Assembly: GCA_900546075.1 (NCBI GenBank)
Contig: URBH01000015.1
Span: 1-38,948, forward strand
DNA: 38,948 nucleotides
Origin: an uncultured Eubacteriales bacterium
GTDB taxonomy: Bacteria > Bacillota > Clostridia > Oscillospirales > Oscillospiraceae
Direction: 5' to 3'
Position numbers and translations under genes: made by a program. A model generated the notes under the pieces. The model ran no database searches, was not told the origin of the DNA, and saw only the letters and a program-made list of their open reading frames with translations. Below are positions 23,962 through 32,464 of the stretch, piece by piece (within the stretch, counting starts at the first letter, position 1; each line of letters starts with the position of its first letter).

Positions 23962-25902
23962 TTACTCGGCGTCCTCTTCAGGCTGTTCCAGCAGAGCGCG
24001 GATAGACAGGGAGATACGCTTGTTCTCGGCGTCCACATCGGTGATCTTGACCTTCACATCCTGACCCTCGGACAGAACATCCTCGGGCTTGCCGATGCGG
24101 CGGTCAGCGATCTGGGAAATGTGGATCAGGCCGTCCACGCCGGGGAGAATCTCGGCGAAGGCACCAAAGGTCATCAGCTTGACGATCTTGGCGTCCACAA
24201 CGTCGCCCACGGAATACTTGGTCATGAACTGATTCCAGGGATTCATCTCGGCGGTCTTGTAGCCCAGAGAAATCTTGTGCTTCTCAGGGTCGAAGGAAAT
24301 GACGTAAACGTCGATCTCGTCGCCGACCTTCACAACGTCAGCGGGCGTCTTGATGCGGTTCCAGCTCAGCTCGGAAACGTGAACCATGCCGTCCACACCG
24401 CCAATGTCCACGAACGCACCGTAGGAAGTCAGGGACTTGACGGTGCCGTGGTACTTCTTGCCCACTTCGATCTCGGACCAGATCTTCTCCTGCGCAGCCT
24501 TGCGAGCCTCGGAGTTGACGGCGCGGATGGAGCCGATAACACGGCGGCGGGCGCGGTTGACCTCGGTGATCTTCAGCTGCACGGTCTTGCCGACCATACC
24601 GGCCATGTCACCGCCCTTGGCGATGCCGGACTGGGAAGCGGGGATGAACACCCGGATGCCCTTGACGTTGGCGACCAGGCCGCCCTTGTTTTCCTCGGTG
24701 ATGGTGCCTTCCACAGTGGTCTTGTCCTCTGCCCAAGCAGCCATGTCGTCCCAGACCTTCAGGCCGTCCAGCTTCTTCTTGGAAAGCTGCACGGTGCCTT
24801 CCTGGTCGTTGACGCGAACGACGAAGACCTCAATCTCGTCGCCGACTTTCAGGATGTCTTCCGGCTTCACGGAAGGATCGGTGCTGACTTCGTCATAAGG
24901 GATGTAGCCGGCATGCTTGGTGCCGAGGTCGACCTGGACTTCGGTGTTGCCGATTCCGGTCACGGTGCCGATAACCTTATCTCCTGTATTTAAAGTCTTG
25001 ATGGACTGCTCGAGAAGCTCCGCGAAGTTCTCCTCCTGTACAGTCTCAACATTCGTGATTTCGCTCATAGTCTTGTTGACCTCCTTTATAATCCACGCCG
25101 GCGTCGACGCACCGGCAGTGATTCCAACATCGCTGACACCGCGAAAATCCTCCGGCCGCAGCTCGGAAGCATTGTCCACCAGGAATACCCGGTCGCAGTG
25201 TTCTCGGCAAATCATAGCAAGACGGCCTGTGTTGGAACTTTTGGGGTCACCCACAACGACCATAGCCTGACAGATTTCACTCAACCCAGCTGCTTCGCTT
25301 TGCCTATACTCAGTTGCTCTACATATTGTATCAAAAATTTTCAGGTTAGTAAACTGTTTTTTTGCAAATTCACCGCACATTTTCCACAAAGATTCCGTTA
25401 AAGTCGTTTGCGAAACCATGCAAATTGGCGAATTCTTAAGATCTTCTTTGGAATAAGCCCAGTTTTTCAGGCCGTCCAGGGTCTCAAAAACCCGGCAGTC
25501 CCGGCACCATCCGGCAATGCCCTCCACCTCCGGGTGGGTGGGCGTTCCGATAATGACGGGCAGCTGCCCTTCCTCCTCGGCGCGGCTGACAATTCCGTGG
25601 ATGCGCTTGACGAAGGGGCAGGTGGCGTCGATGATCTCCACGCCCCTGCGCTGCAATTTCTCGTACACCGCCCGGCTGACACCGTGGGAGCGGATGATCA
25701 CCGTCTGGCCGGGGCTAGCCTGCTCCGGGGTGTCGATCACCTCGACCCCAAGGGCGCGGAATTTATCCACCACGTGATGATTGTGGATAATCGGCCCCAG
25801 GGTGACCACGGTTTTGCCCCCCTTGGCCGCCTGCTCCACCAGCTCCACCGCCCGGCTGACGCCGAAGCAGAATCCGGCGCTTTCCGCGACCCGGACGCTC
25901 AT
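23962..25902 (-). CDS. ispH: Bifunctional IspH (HMBPP reductase) / 30S ribosomal protein S1
   Basis: A 646-residue natural fusion known from many Clostridia. Residues 1 to about 280 are IspH, the last MEP-pathway enzyme, which reduces HMBPP to IPP and DMAPP. The three iron-sulfur cysteines are C12, C95 and C194, and the active-site loop TPTHPEVEG is at 120-128. Residues from about 306 hold four S1 RNA-binding repeats (about 306-376, 395-463, 480-549 and 565-635); the last two have the classic YGAFVDIGGVDGMVHVSEL and FGAFAEILPGVDGLIHISQI cores. The S1 part aids mRNA binding on the ribosome. The ATG overlaps the cmk stop (ATGA), so translation is coupled. All catalytic residues are present. Confidence 0.95.
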   Translation of the reverse strand: MSVRVAESAGFCFGVSRAVELVEQAAKGGKTVVTLGPIIHNHHVVDKFRALGVEVIDTPEQASPGQTVIIRSHGVSRAVYEKLQRRGVEIIDATCPFVKRIHGIVSRAEEEGQLPVIIGTPTHPEVEGIAGWCRDCRVFETLDGLKNWAYSKEDLKNSPICMVSQTTLTESLWKMCGEFAKKQFTNLKIFDTICRATEYRQSEAAGLSEICQAMVVVGDPKSSNTGRLAMICREHCDRVFLVDNASELRPEDFRGVSDVGITAGASTPAWIIKEVNKTMSEITNVETVQEENFAELLEQSIKTLNTGDKVIGTVTGIGNTEVQVDLGTKHAGYIPYDEVSTDPSVKPEDILKVGDEIEVFVVRVNDQEGTVQLSKKKLDGLKVWDDMAAWAEDKTTVEGTITEENKGGLVANVKGIRVFIPASQSGIAKGGDMAGMVGKTVQLKITEVNRARRRVIGSIRAVNSEARKAAQEKIWSEIEVGKKYHGTVKSLTSYGAFVDIGGVDGMVHVSELSWNRIKTPADVVKVGDEIDVYVISFDPEKHKISLGYKTAEMNPWNQFMTKYSVGDVVDAKIVKLMTFGAFAEILPGVDGLIHISQIADRRIGKPEDVLSEGQDVKVKITDVDAENKRISLSIRALLEQPEEDAE

Positions 25903-26579
25903 AGCGTCACCTTCCGGGCAATAATTTCTTTCATCGCCGCAATAACGCCGTCGATATCCAGCTCGGAGGTGTCCAGCTTGATGCTGTCCCGGGCCATTTT
26001 CAGGGGGGCAATTTCCCGGTGGGTGTCCTGATAGTCCCGCTGCTGGATGTCCTTGAGGATTTTATTGTAGTCCGCCTTCTGCCCCTTCGCGATCAGCTCG
26101 TCGGTGCGGCGCTTTGCCCGCACCTCCGGGGTGGCCGTGAGAAAAATCTTCACCGTGGCCTTGGGCAGCACCACGGTGCCGATGTCCCTGCCGTCCATGA
26201 TGACGTTGTGCTTCTCCGCCATTTCCCGCTGCATGTCCAGAAGTAAGTCCCGGACGATGGCGTGGGCGGAGACCAGACTGGCCTTCTGGGAAAGCTCGGG
26301 GGTGCGGATGTCGCCGGTCACGTCCATGCCGTTCATAATCATGTGCTGGACGCCCTCGTCGTCGTACTCGATGCCGATGGTCAGCTCGTCGATGTAGCGG
26401 GTGATGCCGTCGATGTCCTTGGGGCTGACGCCCCAAAGGTCAAAGAAATAGGCCACGGTGCGGTAAATCGCCCCGGTGTCCACGTAGTAAAAGCCCAACT
26501 CTTTGGCAAGTCTTCGGGCAATGGTGGACTTTCCCGCCCCGGCGGGGCCGTCAATGGCGATGGAAATTGGTTTTGCCAT
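25899..26579 (-). CDS. cmk: Cytidylate kinase
   Basis: Phosphorylates CMP and dCMP with ATP. The 226-residue P-loop kinase shows DGPAGAGKST at 10-19, GFYYVDTGAIYR at 29-40, a CMP-binding insert, VIMDGRDIGTVVLP, and the lid region KRRTDELIAKGQKADY. A GAAGGAAGG ribosome-binding site lies before the ATG. The gene is coupled to ispH-rpsA by ATGA; cmk-rpsA linkage is widespread in bacteria. Confidence 0.95.
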   Translation of the reverse strand: MAKPISIAIDGPAGAGKSTIARRLAKELGFYYVDTGAIYRTVAYFFDLWGVSPKDIDGITRYIDELTIGIEYDDEGVQHMIMNGMDVTGDIRTPELSQKASLVSAHAIVRDLLLDMQREMAEKHNVIMDGRDIGTVVLPKATVKIFLTATPEVRAKRRTDELIAKGQKADYNKILKDIQQRDYQDTHREIAPLKMARDSIKLDTSELDIDGVIAAMKEIIARKVTL

Positions 26580-26595
26580 ATAGATTTCCTTCCTT

Positions 26596-27636
26596 CTATC
26601 TCTCTGAGCGCAGCTTGCTCAGGGCGTTTGCTTCTCTTGCGACCACCTCGTCGGGGGTCAGGTTCAGGCGCTTTCCCGTTTCCTCGGGACTCAGGGGCAT
26701 TCCGCCCTCCAGGCCGAACCGCAGGGAGATCAGCTTCGCGTCGGTCTCGTCGAGCGCCGACATCAGCTCCATAATGCGCTGGCGCATCTGGAAATAGGCG
26801 GTGTCCTCCACGGCCTGCTCTTCGGCTTCCTTTTCTTCCTCCGGCTCCGGCTGCTTCTTCGCCTGCGCCAGAAGACGGGCGTCGTCCAGCATCTTTTTCA
26901 CCACGGAGGCTTCCTCCGGGCTTATGTGCATGGCCTCGGCAATTTCCTCCAAGGTAGGATTTCTCCCCAGCTCAGACAGCAGCCGCTCGTCCACGGCGCG
27001 GTAGTCCTCCAGCGCACCCCGGAGCTTCTGCCCCACGCCGTTGGCTCTGGCCTGCAAAAAGACCGCCTTTGCCATGTAAAGCCGAATCCAGTAGTCCCGG
27101 TAGGCGGCATAATTTCCCTCCCGGTAGCCCTGAATGGCCTGCCACAGTCCCAGGCTTCCCTCCTGAATCAGGTCCAGCAGAAGCACCCCACAGCCCACGT
27201 GATCTTTGGCAAGTTCCAGAACCCGGTGCAGCCCCAGATTGGTCAGCGCCTCCATGGCCCGTTCATCCGCCGCCGCACACCTTGCCGCCAACGCCTGCTC
27301 GTCCCCGGAAGCGGAAAGCTGCGCAACCTCTTCTAAGTACAGCCGCAGCGGGTCATTGGGTTCCAATTCCTTGGGGTTCAAGCCCTTTTCCACCAGCTGC
27401 GCTTCCTGGCGCAGCCGCAGAGCCGCTTCTCCGCCGCCCGATGCTTTGGGCAGGTCAAAGACGTTCAGGTTCAGGCCGCCGTCCTCCAATGCCTGTAGGG
27501 CGTCCTCCACGACCTGCTCGTTTTCTTCCTCCAGCATGGTCAGAAGGTTCGCGGCCGAAACCGTATCCCCCGCCCGTTTGGTTCGCAGAAACGCTTCCCA
27601 GGGGCTGTCCTCAAAGGAAACATCCAGATCATTCAT
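26596..27636 (-). CDS. Divergent sigma-70-like protein
   Basis: A 346-residue protein with recognisable but degenerate sigma-70 regions. Region 2 is seen as LGLHRVLELAKDHVGCGVLLLDLIQEGSLGLWQAI followed by YRDYWIRLYMAKAVF, where typical factors read YATWWIRQAI. A region-3-like segment is RNPTLEEIAEAMHISPEEAS, and region 4 is LDETDAKLISLRFGLEGGMPLSPEETGKRLNLTPDEV. The N-terminal 90 residues are acidic and unlike a normal sigma region 1. It overlaps the upstream sigma gene by 8 bases and has GGAGGA at suitable spacing. It could be an alternative sigma factor with a changed -10 specificity, or a modulator of RNA polymerase. No target promoters are known. Confidence 0.8.
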   Translation of the reverse strand: MNDLDVSFEDSPWEAFLRTKRAGDTVSAANLLTMLEEENEQVVEDALQALEDGGLNLNVFDLPKASGGGEAALRLRQEAQLVEKGLNPKELEPNDPLRLYLEEVAQLSASGDEQALAARCAAADERAMEALTNLGLHRVLELAKDHVGCGVLLLDLIQEGSLGLWQAIQGYREGNYAAYRDYWIRLYMAKAVFLQARANGVGQKLRGALEDYRAVDERLLSELGRNPTLEEIAEAMHISPEEASVVKKMLDDARLLAQAKKQPEPEEEKEAEEQAVEDTAYFQMRQRIMELMSALDETDAKLISLRFGLEGGMPLSPEETGKRLNLTPDEVVAREANALSKLRSER

Positions 27637-28492
27637 TCAAGAAATCCTCCAATCCCAGACTGGTGCCCATCTTTTGCAGCTTGTCCATAGCCTGACGTTC
27701 GACCTGACGCACCCGCTCCTTGGAAATCCCCAGCTTCTTGCCGATTTCCTCCAAGGAGTAGCAATTGCCGTCCTCCATGCCGAAGTGCAGCCGCAGAATC
27801 TGCTGCTGGCGCTCGTTCAGCGTCCCCAGAAGCTCATCCATCGTCTTATCCAGTTCCCCGCGCACCACTTCCTCATAGGGCTGAGGCGCCTGGGCGTCTT
27901 CCAGCAGGGATTGCAGGGCGGTGCCGTCGTCGTCCCCCGTGGGGACGTCCAGGGAGCAGATGTCCGGCGTCAGCTGGGTTAGCTCCGCCACCTTTTCCTC
28001 CGGCAGGCCGCACTTTTCCGCGATCTGGGCGGCGGTGGGCTCCTCCCCCAGCTCCTGACGCAGGGCGGTACGCACCGCTTCGATCTTCCGCATCCGCTCC
28101 GCCGTATGCAGCGGCACCCGGATGGCGCTGCCGTGGTTCATCAGGCACCGGGTCACCCCCTGTCGAATCCACTTGGTGGCATAGGTGGAAAACCGGTAAT
28201 CCTTGGTATAGTCAAATTTTCGCGCCGCAACCAGAAGGCCGATACTGCCCTCCTGAATCAAATCCATCAGCGCAACGCCACGTCCGGCGTACTCTCTCGC
28301 GATGGACACCACCAGCCGCAGATTGGAATTGACCATCTGGCGAATGGCGCTCTCGTCTCCCTGGGCGCAGCGCATGGCAAGCTCCCGCTCCTCCTCCGGC
28401 GTCAGACGGGGGTACCGCCGGATCTCATTTAAGTATTGGCGCACATCGTCCTCGCCGGCACTCACCGGAGAATTCTCTAACAGCTCTGTCAT
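27629..28492 (-). CDS. RNA polymerase sigma-70 factor, RpoD-like but short
   Basis: A 287-residue sigma factor in the position where rpoD normally follows dnaG. Region 1.2 is DVRQYLNEI at 16-24, and region 2 runs from SNLRLVVSIA at 56 through DLIQEGSIGL and FSTYATKWIRQGVTRCL at 101-117, which is close to the housekeeping -10 recognition helix. Region 3 is present, and region 4 runs from LNERQQQILRLHFGM to SLEEIGKKLGISKERVRQVERQAMDKLQ (-35 recognition). Region 1.1 and the long non-conserved insert are missing, so it is shorter than a usual RpoD. It overlaps dnaG by ATGA. It may be the primary sigma factor or a group 2 paralog; whether another full-length rpoD exists elsewhere cannot be seen. 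Confidence 0.88.
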   Translation of the reverse strand: MTELLENSPVSAGEDDVRQYLNEIRRYPRLTPEEERELAMRCAQGDESAIRQMVNSNLRLVVSIAREYAGRGVALMDLIQEGSIGLLVAARKFDYTKDYRFSTYATKWIRQGVTRCLMNHGSAIRVPLHTAERMRKIEAVRTALRQELGEEPTAAQIAEKCGLPEEKVAELTQLTPDICSLDVPTGDDDGTALQSLLEDAQAPQPYEEVVRGELDKTMDELLGTLNERQQQILRLHFGMEDGNCYSLEEIGKKLGISKERVRQVERQAMDKLQKMGTSLGLEDFLNE

Positions 28493-30243
28493 GCTTTGAT
28501 TCCTTTTCTTTCCTTTAATCGTTCCCGCACCGCCAGCAAATCGTCCTCCGTCGTCACCTGGGACGCCTGGTATTCGCTCTGGATGGTGCGGATGCAGTCC
28601 GTCAGCGCCTGCTCGTTCACAGGCCCCTGCTGTCTGTGCAGGATACCCGCAATGTGGGACATTTCCTCCGTCGTCAAGTCCGTCAGTCCCCCAAGGGAGA
28701 CTTCCAGTCCCTGCTCATGTCGCTGCTTTAACTGAGCGTAAACCCGTCCCAGCAGCTCTGAGGAGAACATCTCCGCTTCCAGGCCGCCGGTGCCGTCCAG
28801 CAGAGCGCTTTCCCGCAGGATCAGCGACAGGAGCATTTCCTCCGCCATGGCGGATTTCATATTGGTATAGCGGATGTCCCGGCTTTTGGGCTGTAAATTC
28901 CGGGCGGGAGACAGGTCAATCTTCTCCTGCTTTTTCTTCTCCTGATAGGCTCGCCGCTTCCACGCCCGCTGGATTTCCATCTGCATGGCATCGGCGCTGA
29001 TTTTCGCGGCCTCCGCCACCCGCCCGCCGTAGACGTCCCGCTGGACGGCGCTGGGCAGGGAGCCAATCAGGTCGGCGGATTCCTGCAAATAGCGCACCTT
29101 CTGGTCGTCGTCCCGCAGGTCATACTTCCGCAAAATGGCGGCAAGTTGGTATTCCACCCGATTGGAGGATTCCTCCAATAGAATCTTAAAACGGTCGGCG
29201 CCGTACTTTTTGAGAAATTCGTCCGGATCCTTGGCGTCCCGCATTTTCAGAACCTTGACCTGCAAACCCGCCTTTTCCAGCATGGGGATCGCCCGCTGGG
29301 TGGCGTTCTGTCCGGCGGTATCGCCGTCGTAGATCAGTACCACCTGGTCGGTATACCGGGACAGCAGCGTTGCGCCGTCGTCCGTCAGGGCAGTTCCCAG
29401 GGAGGCCACGGCGCAGTCAAAACCGTACTGATGCAGGGCAATGGCGTCCATGTACCCCTCCACCAGAATCAGATAGCCCATTTTGGTTTTCTTGGCGTAA
29501 TTCAGGGCAAACAGGTTCTTTCGCTTGTTGAAAATCAGGGTTTCCGGGGAATTTAAGTATTTTGCGGCGTTTTTGTCCCGGTCATTCATAATGCGTCCAC
29601 CGAAGCCGATGACATTTCCCCGGACGTCGATGATGGGAAACATCAGCCGATCCCGGAACCGGTCGAAAAGATTGCCGTTCTTTTTGGACACCGTCACAAG
29701 ACCGGAATCCCGCAGCTCCTGATCGGTGTAGCCCTTTTTCCGCATGGCGTTTACCAGATCGTCCCAGCTGTCCGGGGCGTAGCCGATGCCGAATTTGGTC
29801 AGGGTCGTCTGGGACATCCCCCGCCCCCGGGCGTATTCCAGCGCCGATGCGCCCATGGGCGCGTACAGGCAGCTGTGGAAAAACCGCGCCGCTTCCTTGT
29901 GCAGCGCCCAAAGCCGCTCCTGCTGACGATACCGGGACTGGTACTGCTCGTCCTCGGGGACTTCCAGCCCCGCCCGCTTGGCCAGCGCCCGCACGGCGTC
30001 GCCGTAGCTCAGCCCCTCAATTTCCATCTCGAAATTGATGACGCCGCCGCCCTTGTGACAGCCGAAGCAGTAGAACATGCCCTTGTCCGGCGCGACGGAG
30101 AAGGAGGGGGTTTTTTCACCGTGGAAGGGACACAGGCCAAACAGGTTGGAGCCGGAACGTTTCAGCGTCACGTACTGCCCCACCACGTCCTCGATCGGAT
30201 TCCGCGCGATCACTTCGTCAATAAATGCCGGTGGAAATGGCAT
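28489..30243 (-). CDS. dnaG: DNA primase
   Basis: Makes RNA primers at the replication fork with DnaB helicase. It has 584 residues, a normal length. The N-terminal CHC2 zinc finger has C38, H41, C59 and C62 (CPFHGEKTPSFS, CFGCHKGG). The catalytic core carries the TOPRIM domain with LVEGYMDAIAL and VLIYDGDTAGQNA. The C-terminal helicase-binding domain is present but hard to delimit by eye. The ATG at 30243 is chosen because AAAGGAGG lies about 8 bases before it and MPFPPAFIDEVIARN is a standard start. It is the head of the dnaG-sigma pair, coupled to it by ATGA. Confidence 0.96.
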   Translation of the reverse strand: MPFPPAFIDEVIARNPIEDVVGQYVTLKRSGSNLFGLCPFHGEKTPSFSVAPDKGMFYCFGCHKGGGVINFEMEIEGLSYGDAVRALAKRAGLEVPEDEQYQSRYRQQERLWALHKEAARFFHSCLYAPMGASALEYARGRGMSQTTLTKFGIGYAPDSWDDLVNAMRKKGYTDQELRDSGLVTVSKKNGNLFDRFRDRLMFPIIDVRGNVIGFGGRIMNDRDKNAAKYLNSPETLIFNKRKNLFALNYAKKTKMGYLILVEGYMDAIALHQYGFDCAVASLGTALTDDGATLLSRYTDQVVLIYDGDTAGQNATQRAIPMLEKAGLQVKVLKMRDAKDPDEFLKKYGADRFKILLEESSNRVEYQLAAILRKYDLRDDDQKVRYLQESADLIGSLPSAVQRDVYGGRVAEAAKISADAMQMEIQRAWKRRAYQEKKKQEKIDLSPARNLQPKSRDIRYTNMKSAMAEEMLLSLILRESALLDGTGGLEAEMFSSELLGRVYAQLKQRHEQGLEVSLGGLTDLTTEEMSHIAGILHRQQGPVNEQALTDCIRTIQSEYQASQVTTEDDLLAVRERLKERKGIKA

Positions 30244-30280
30244 AGTCTCCCCTCCTTTCGTCAAACTTTTTTCTCAATTG

Positions 30281-31294
30281 CTAACCGTGAACCTGCCATC
30301 CCATGGGGATGAAGATTTCCCGGAATTTTTCGACGGCGTAGTTGTCCGTCATTCCCGCGATGTAGTCGCACACCGTGCGCTCCATGCCGTCAAAGCTCAG
30401 CTGGGGCTGAAAATCCTCCGGCAGTGCTTCGGGATGGGAAATGTAGTATTCAAACAGCCGCTTGAGCATATCCTTGGCCTTGCTTTCCTCGCCCTTGGCC
30501 ACCGGATTGCGGTAGACATTGGTAAACATGAACGAGCGCAGCTCTTTGAGCGCCCTGTCCACGTCGGGAGACAGGCAGACCTTCCCAAATTCCCGGGAGG
30601 TGCGGATGGCGTCGCAGACCAGGGTGTTGATCCTGTCCCGATGGCTGTGCCCCAGCACGTCAGTGATTTCGATGGGAATGTCGTCGTCGGTGAGGATGCC
30701 CGCCCGGATGGCGTCGTCAATGTCGTGGTTGACGTAGGCAATCTGGTCGGAGCGGCGCACGGCCTGCCCCTCCAACGTCTCCGGCCAGTAATCCCCGGTG
30801 TGACCCAGAATGCCCATGCGAACCTCGTAGGTCAGGTTCAGTCCCTGTCCGTCCTTTTCCAGGATATCCACCACCCGGAGACTCTGCTCATTGTGGCGGA
30901 AGGGCTTGCCCAGGCACTGGCTCAGGGCGTCCTCCCCGGCGTGGCCGAAGGGGGTGTGTCCCAAGTCATGTCCCATGGCGATGGCCTCCGCCAGGTCTTC
31001 ATTCAGCCCCAGCGCCCGGGTGATGGTTCCGGCAATGCGGCTGACCTCCAGGGTGTGGGTCATCCGGGTGCGGTAGTGGTCGCCCTCGGGCTGCAAAAAC
31101 ACCTGGGTCTTGTGCATCAGCCGGCGGAAGGACTTGGAATGAACAATGCGGTCAATGTCCCTCTGATAACAAGTGCGCACGTCCTCCGCCCGGGGCTCTT
31201 CCTGCCTCGGACGTCCCTTGCTCTGGTCGGCGAAGGCCGCCAGAGGATTCAAGCGCTTATGCTCCTGCCATTCCAGTTCTTCCCGCACAGTCAT
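30281..31294 (-). CDS. dgt: Deoxyguanosinetriphosphate triphosphohydrolase-like protein (HD domain)
   Basis: A 337-residue HD-domain phosphohydrolase of the Dgt family, which removes triphosphate from dNTPs. Motifs are IVHSKSFRRLMHKTQVF at 50-66, RTRMTHTLEVSRIA with His80, the HD pair H109-D110 in MGHDLGHTPFGHAGE, and a later VNHDIDD. A GAGGGA site lies upstream. Placement just before dnaG is common in Clostridia. It probably keeps dNTP pools in balance. True dGTP specificity is not shown by sequence. Confidence 0.92.
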   Translation of the reverse strand: MTVREELEWQEHKRLNPLAAFADQSKGRPRQEEPRAEDVRTCYQRDIDRIVHSKSFRRLMHKTQVFLQPEGDHYRTRMTHTLEVSRIAGTITRALGLNEDLAEAIAMGHDLGHTPFGHAGEDALSQCLGKPFRHNEQSLRVVDILEKDGQGLNLTYEVRMGILGHTGDYWPETLEGQAVRRSDQIAYVNHDIDDAIRAGILTDDDIPIEITDVLGHSHRDRINTLVCDAIRTSREFGKVCLSPDVDRALKELRSFMFTNVYRNPVAKGEESKAKDMLKRLFEYYISHPEALPEDFQPQLSFDGMERTVCDYIAGMTDNYAVEKFREIFIPMGWQVHG

Positions 31295-31304
31295 GATAAT
31301 TCCC

Positions 31305-31823
31305 TCACTCCTTGTAGAAGATGACGTCCGCCTTATTTTCCTGCTTCGTCCCCCGGTACACCCGGTTGTCGAAGCCGCCGATGGTAAAGCCCGCTTTTAA
31401 GTAGAACATGCAGGCGTTCAGATTATCGTCCTGCCCCTGGGTGTACAGGCCGCGATAACCCCGCGCCTTCGCTTCGGCCATTCCCGCTTCGATGAGCGCC
31501 TTGCCCACGCCCTTTCCCCGGGCGGCAGAGCTGACCTTCAGGTCCAGCAGATACATATAAGAAAAATAGTAGTCCTGATAAATGGCAACCCCGATGCAGA
31601 CGCCGTCCTCGTAAGCGCCGAAGGCAGCGCCCTCCCGGTTCACCGTTTCAAAGTCGTATTCCTCGTCGGGGAAGGTCATCCACTGGCATTCCGGGCTTGT
31701 TTCCGTCCGGTACGTCCACACGCCGTCTTTCAGTGCCGGGATAAAGCGCCCCGGCATGGCAAACGGCTCATTTTTCAGCCGGAGGTCTCCGGCGTTTTCC
31801 CGGGTAATTTTCCGAATTTCCAT
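31305..31823 (-). CDS. GNAT acetyltransferase, streptothricin acetyltransferase (SatA)-like
   Basis: A 172-residue GNAT fold enzyme. It shows the acetyl-CoA motif A (LDLKVSSAARGKGVGKALIEAGMAEA) and the C-terminal block LYTQGQDDNLNACMFYLKAGFTIGG, then YRGTKQENKADVIFYKE, which recalls SatA of Bacillus. SatA acetylates streptothricin, but this similarity is by eye and the substrate may differ. The start at 31823 shares one base with the yigZ stop (TAATG), so it is translated by re-initiation after yigZ. It seems out of place among housekeeping genes. Confidence 0.82.
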   Translation of the reverse strand: MEIRKITRENAGDLRLKNEPFAMPGRFIPALKDGVWTYRTETSPECQWMTFPDEEYDFETVNREGAAFGAYEDGVCIGVAIYQDYYFSYMYLLDLKVSSAARGKGVGKALIEAGMAEAKARGYRGLYTQGQDDNLNACMFYLKAGFTIGGFDNRVYRGTKQENKADVIFYKE

Positions 31824-32461
31824 TATGTAGTCTCCCTGTCTACCGGGAACGCCCGGTATTCCTGTCCGGTCTCCATGCCCTCCACGGTTCCGCTGGACAG
31901 GTCGGTGAGTTTTTCCAGAAAGGCGCTGACCTGCCCCTCCGGGAACAGCAGCTCCAGCTCCACCTCCGCGCCGAAATCCGTCTTGCGGAGGATGCCCCCA
32001 AAGGCGGCGGCTTCCAGCCTGACCCGCTCGTAGAAGGGATAGGGACACGGCACATACACCGCCGTCCAGACCCGCTTCATGGATTTGCCCGCAGCGTCCA
32101 CGGCGATTTTCGCGCCCTTGGTATACGCCCGCACCAGCCCCCCGGCGCCCAGAAGAATACCGCCAAAGTACCGGGTCACCACACAAACTACGTTATATAG
32201 CCCCTCCCGCTGCAAGACTTGCAGCATGGGCATCCCCGCGGTGCCGCCGGGTTCGCCGTCGTCGGAGAAGCGCACCGCGCCGTCCTTGATGATGTACGCC
32301 CAGCAGTTGTGGGTGGCGTCGTAGTGCTTCTTTTTCATCTCCTGAATTTTCACCAGGGCTTCTTCCTCGGTGTCCACAGGCCAGACGCGGCCGATGAAGC
32401 GGGACTTTTTTTCCACAAATTCCGCTTCGCCAAATTGGGTGGGTACCAGATACTCGTCCAA
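31823..32461 (-). CDS. yigZ: YigZ/IMPACT family protein
   Basis: A 212-residue protein of the UPF0029/IMPACT family. The N-terminal IMPACT domain shows FVEKKSRFIGRVWPV, KKKHYDATHNCWAYII, FSDDGEPGGTAGMPML and VTRYFGGILLGAGGLVRAY, the strongest family signature. The C-terminal part is the usual ferredoxin-like domain. The start is a TTG at 32461, lying 3 bases after the hflX stop, with GGAG nearby. Family members bind RNA or ribosomes and are tied to translation control; a precise role is not established. Confidence 0.93.
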   Translation of the reverse strand: MDEYLVPTQFGEAEFVEKKSRFIGRVWPVDTEEEALVKIQEMKKKHYDATHNCWAYIIKDGAVRFSDDGEPGGTAGMPMLQVLQREGLYNVVCVVTRYFGGILLGAGGLVRAYTKGAKIAVDAAGKSMKRVWTAVYVPCPYPFYERVRLEAAAFGGILRKTDFGAEVELELLFPEGQVSAFLEKLTDLSSGTVEGMETGQEYRAFPVDRETT

Positions 32462-32464
32462 TTC

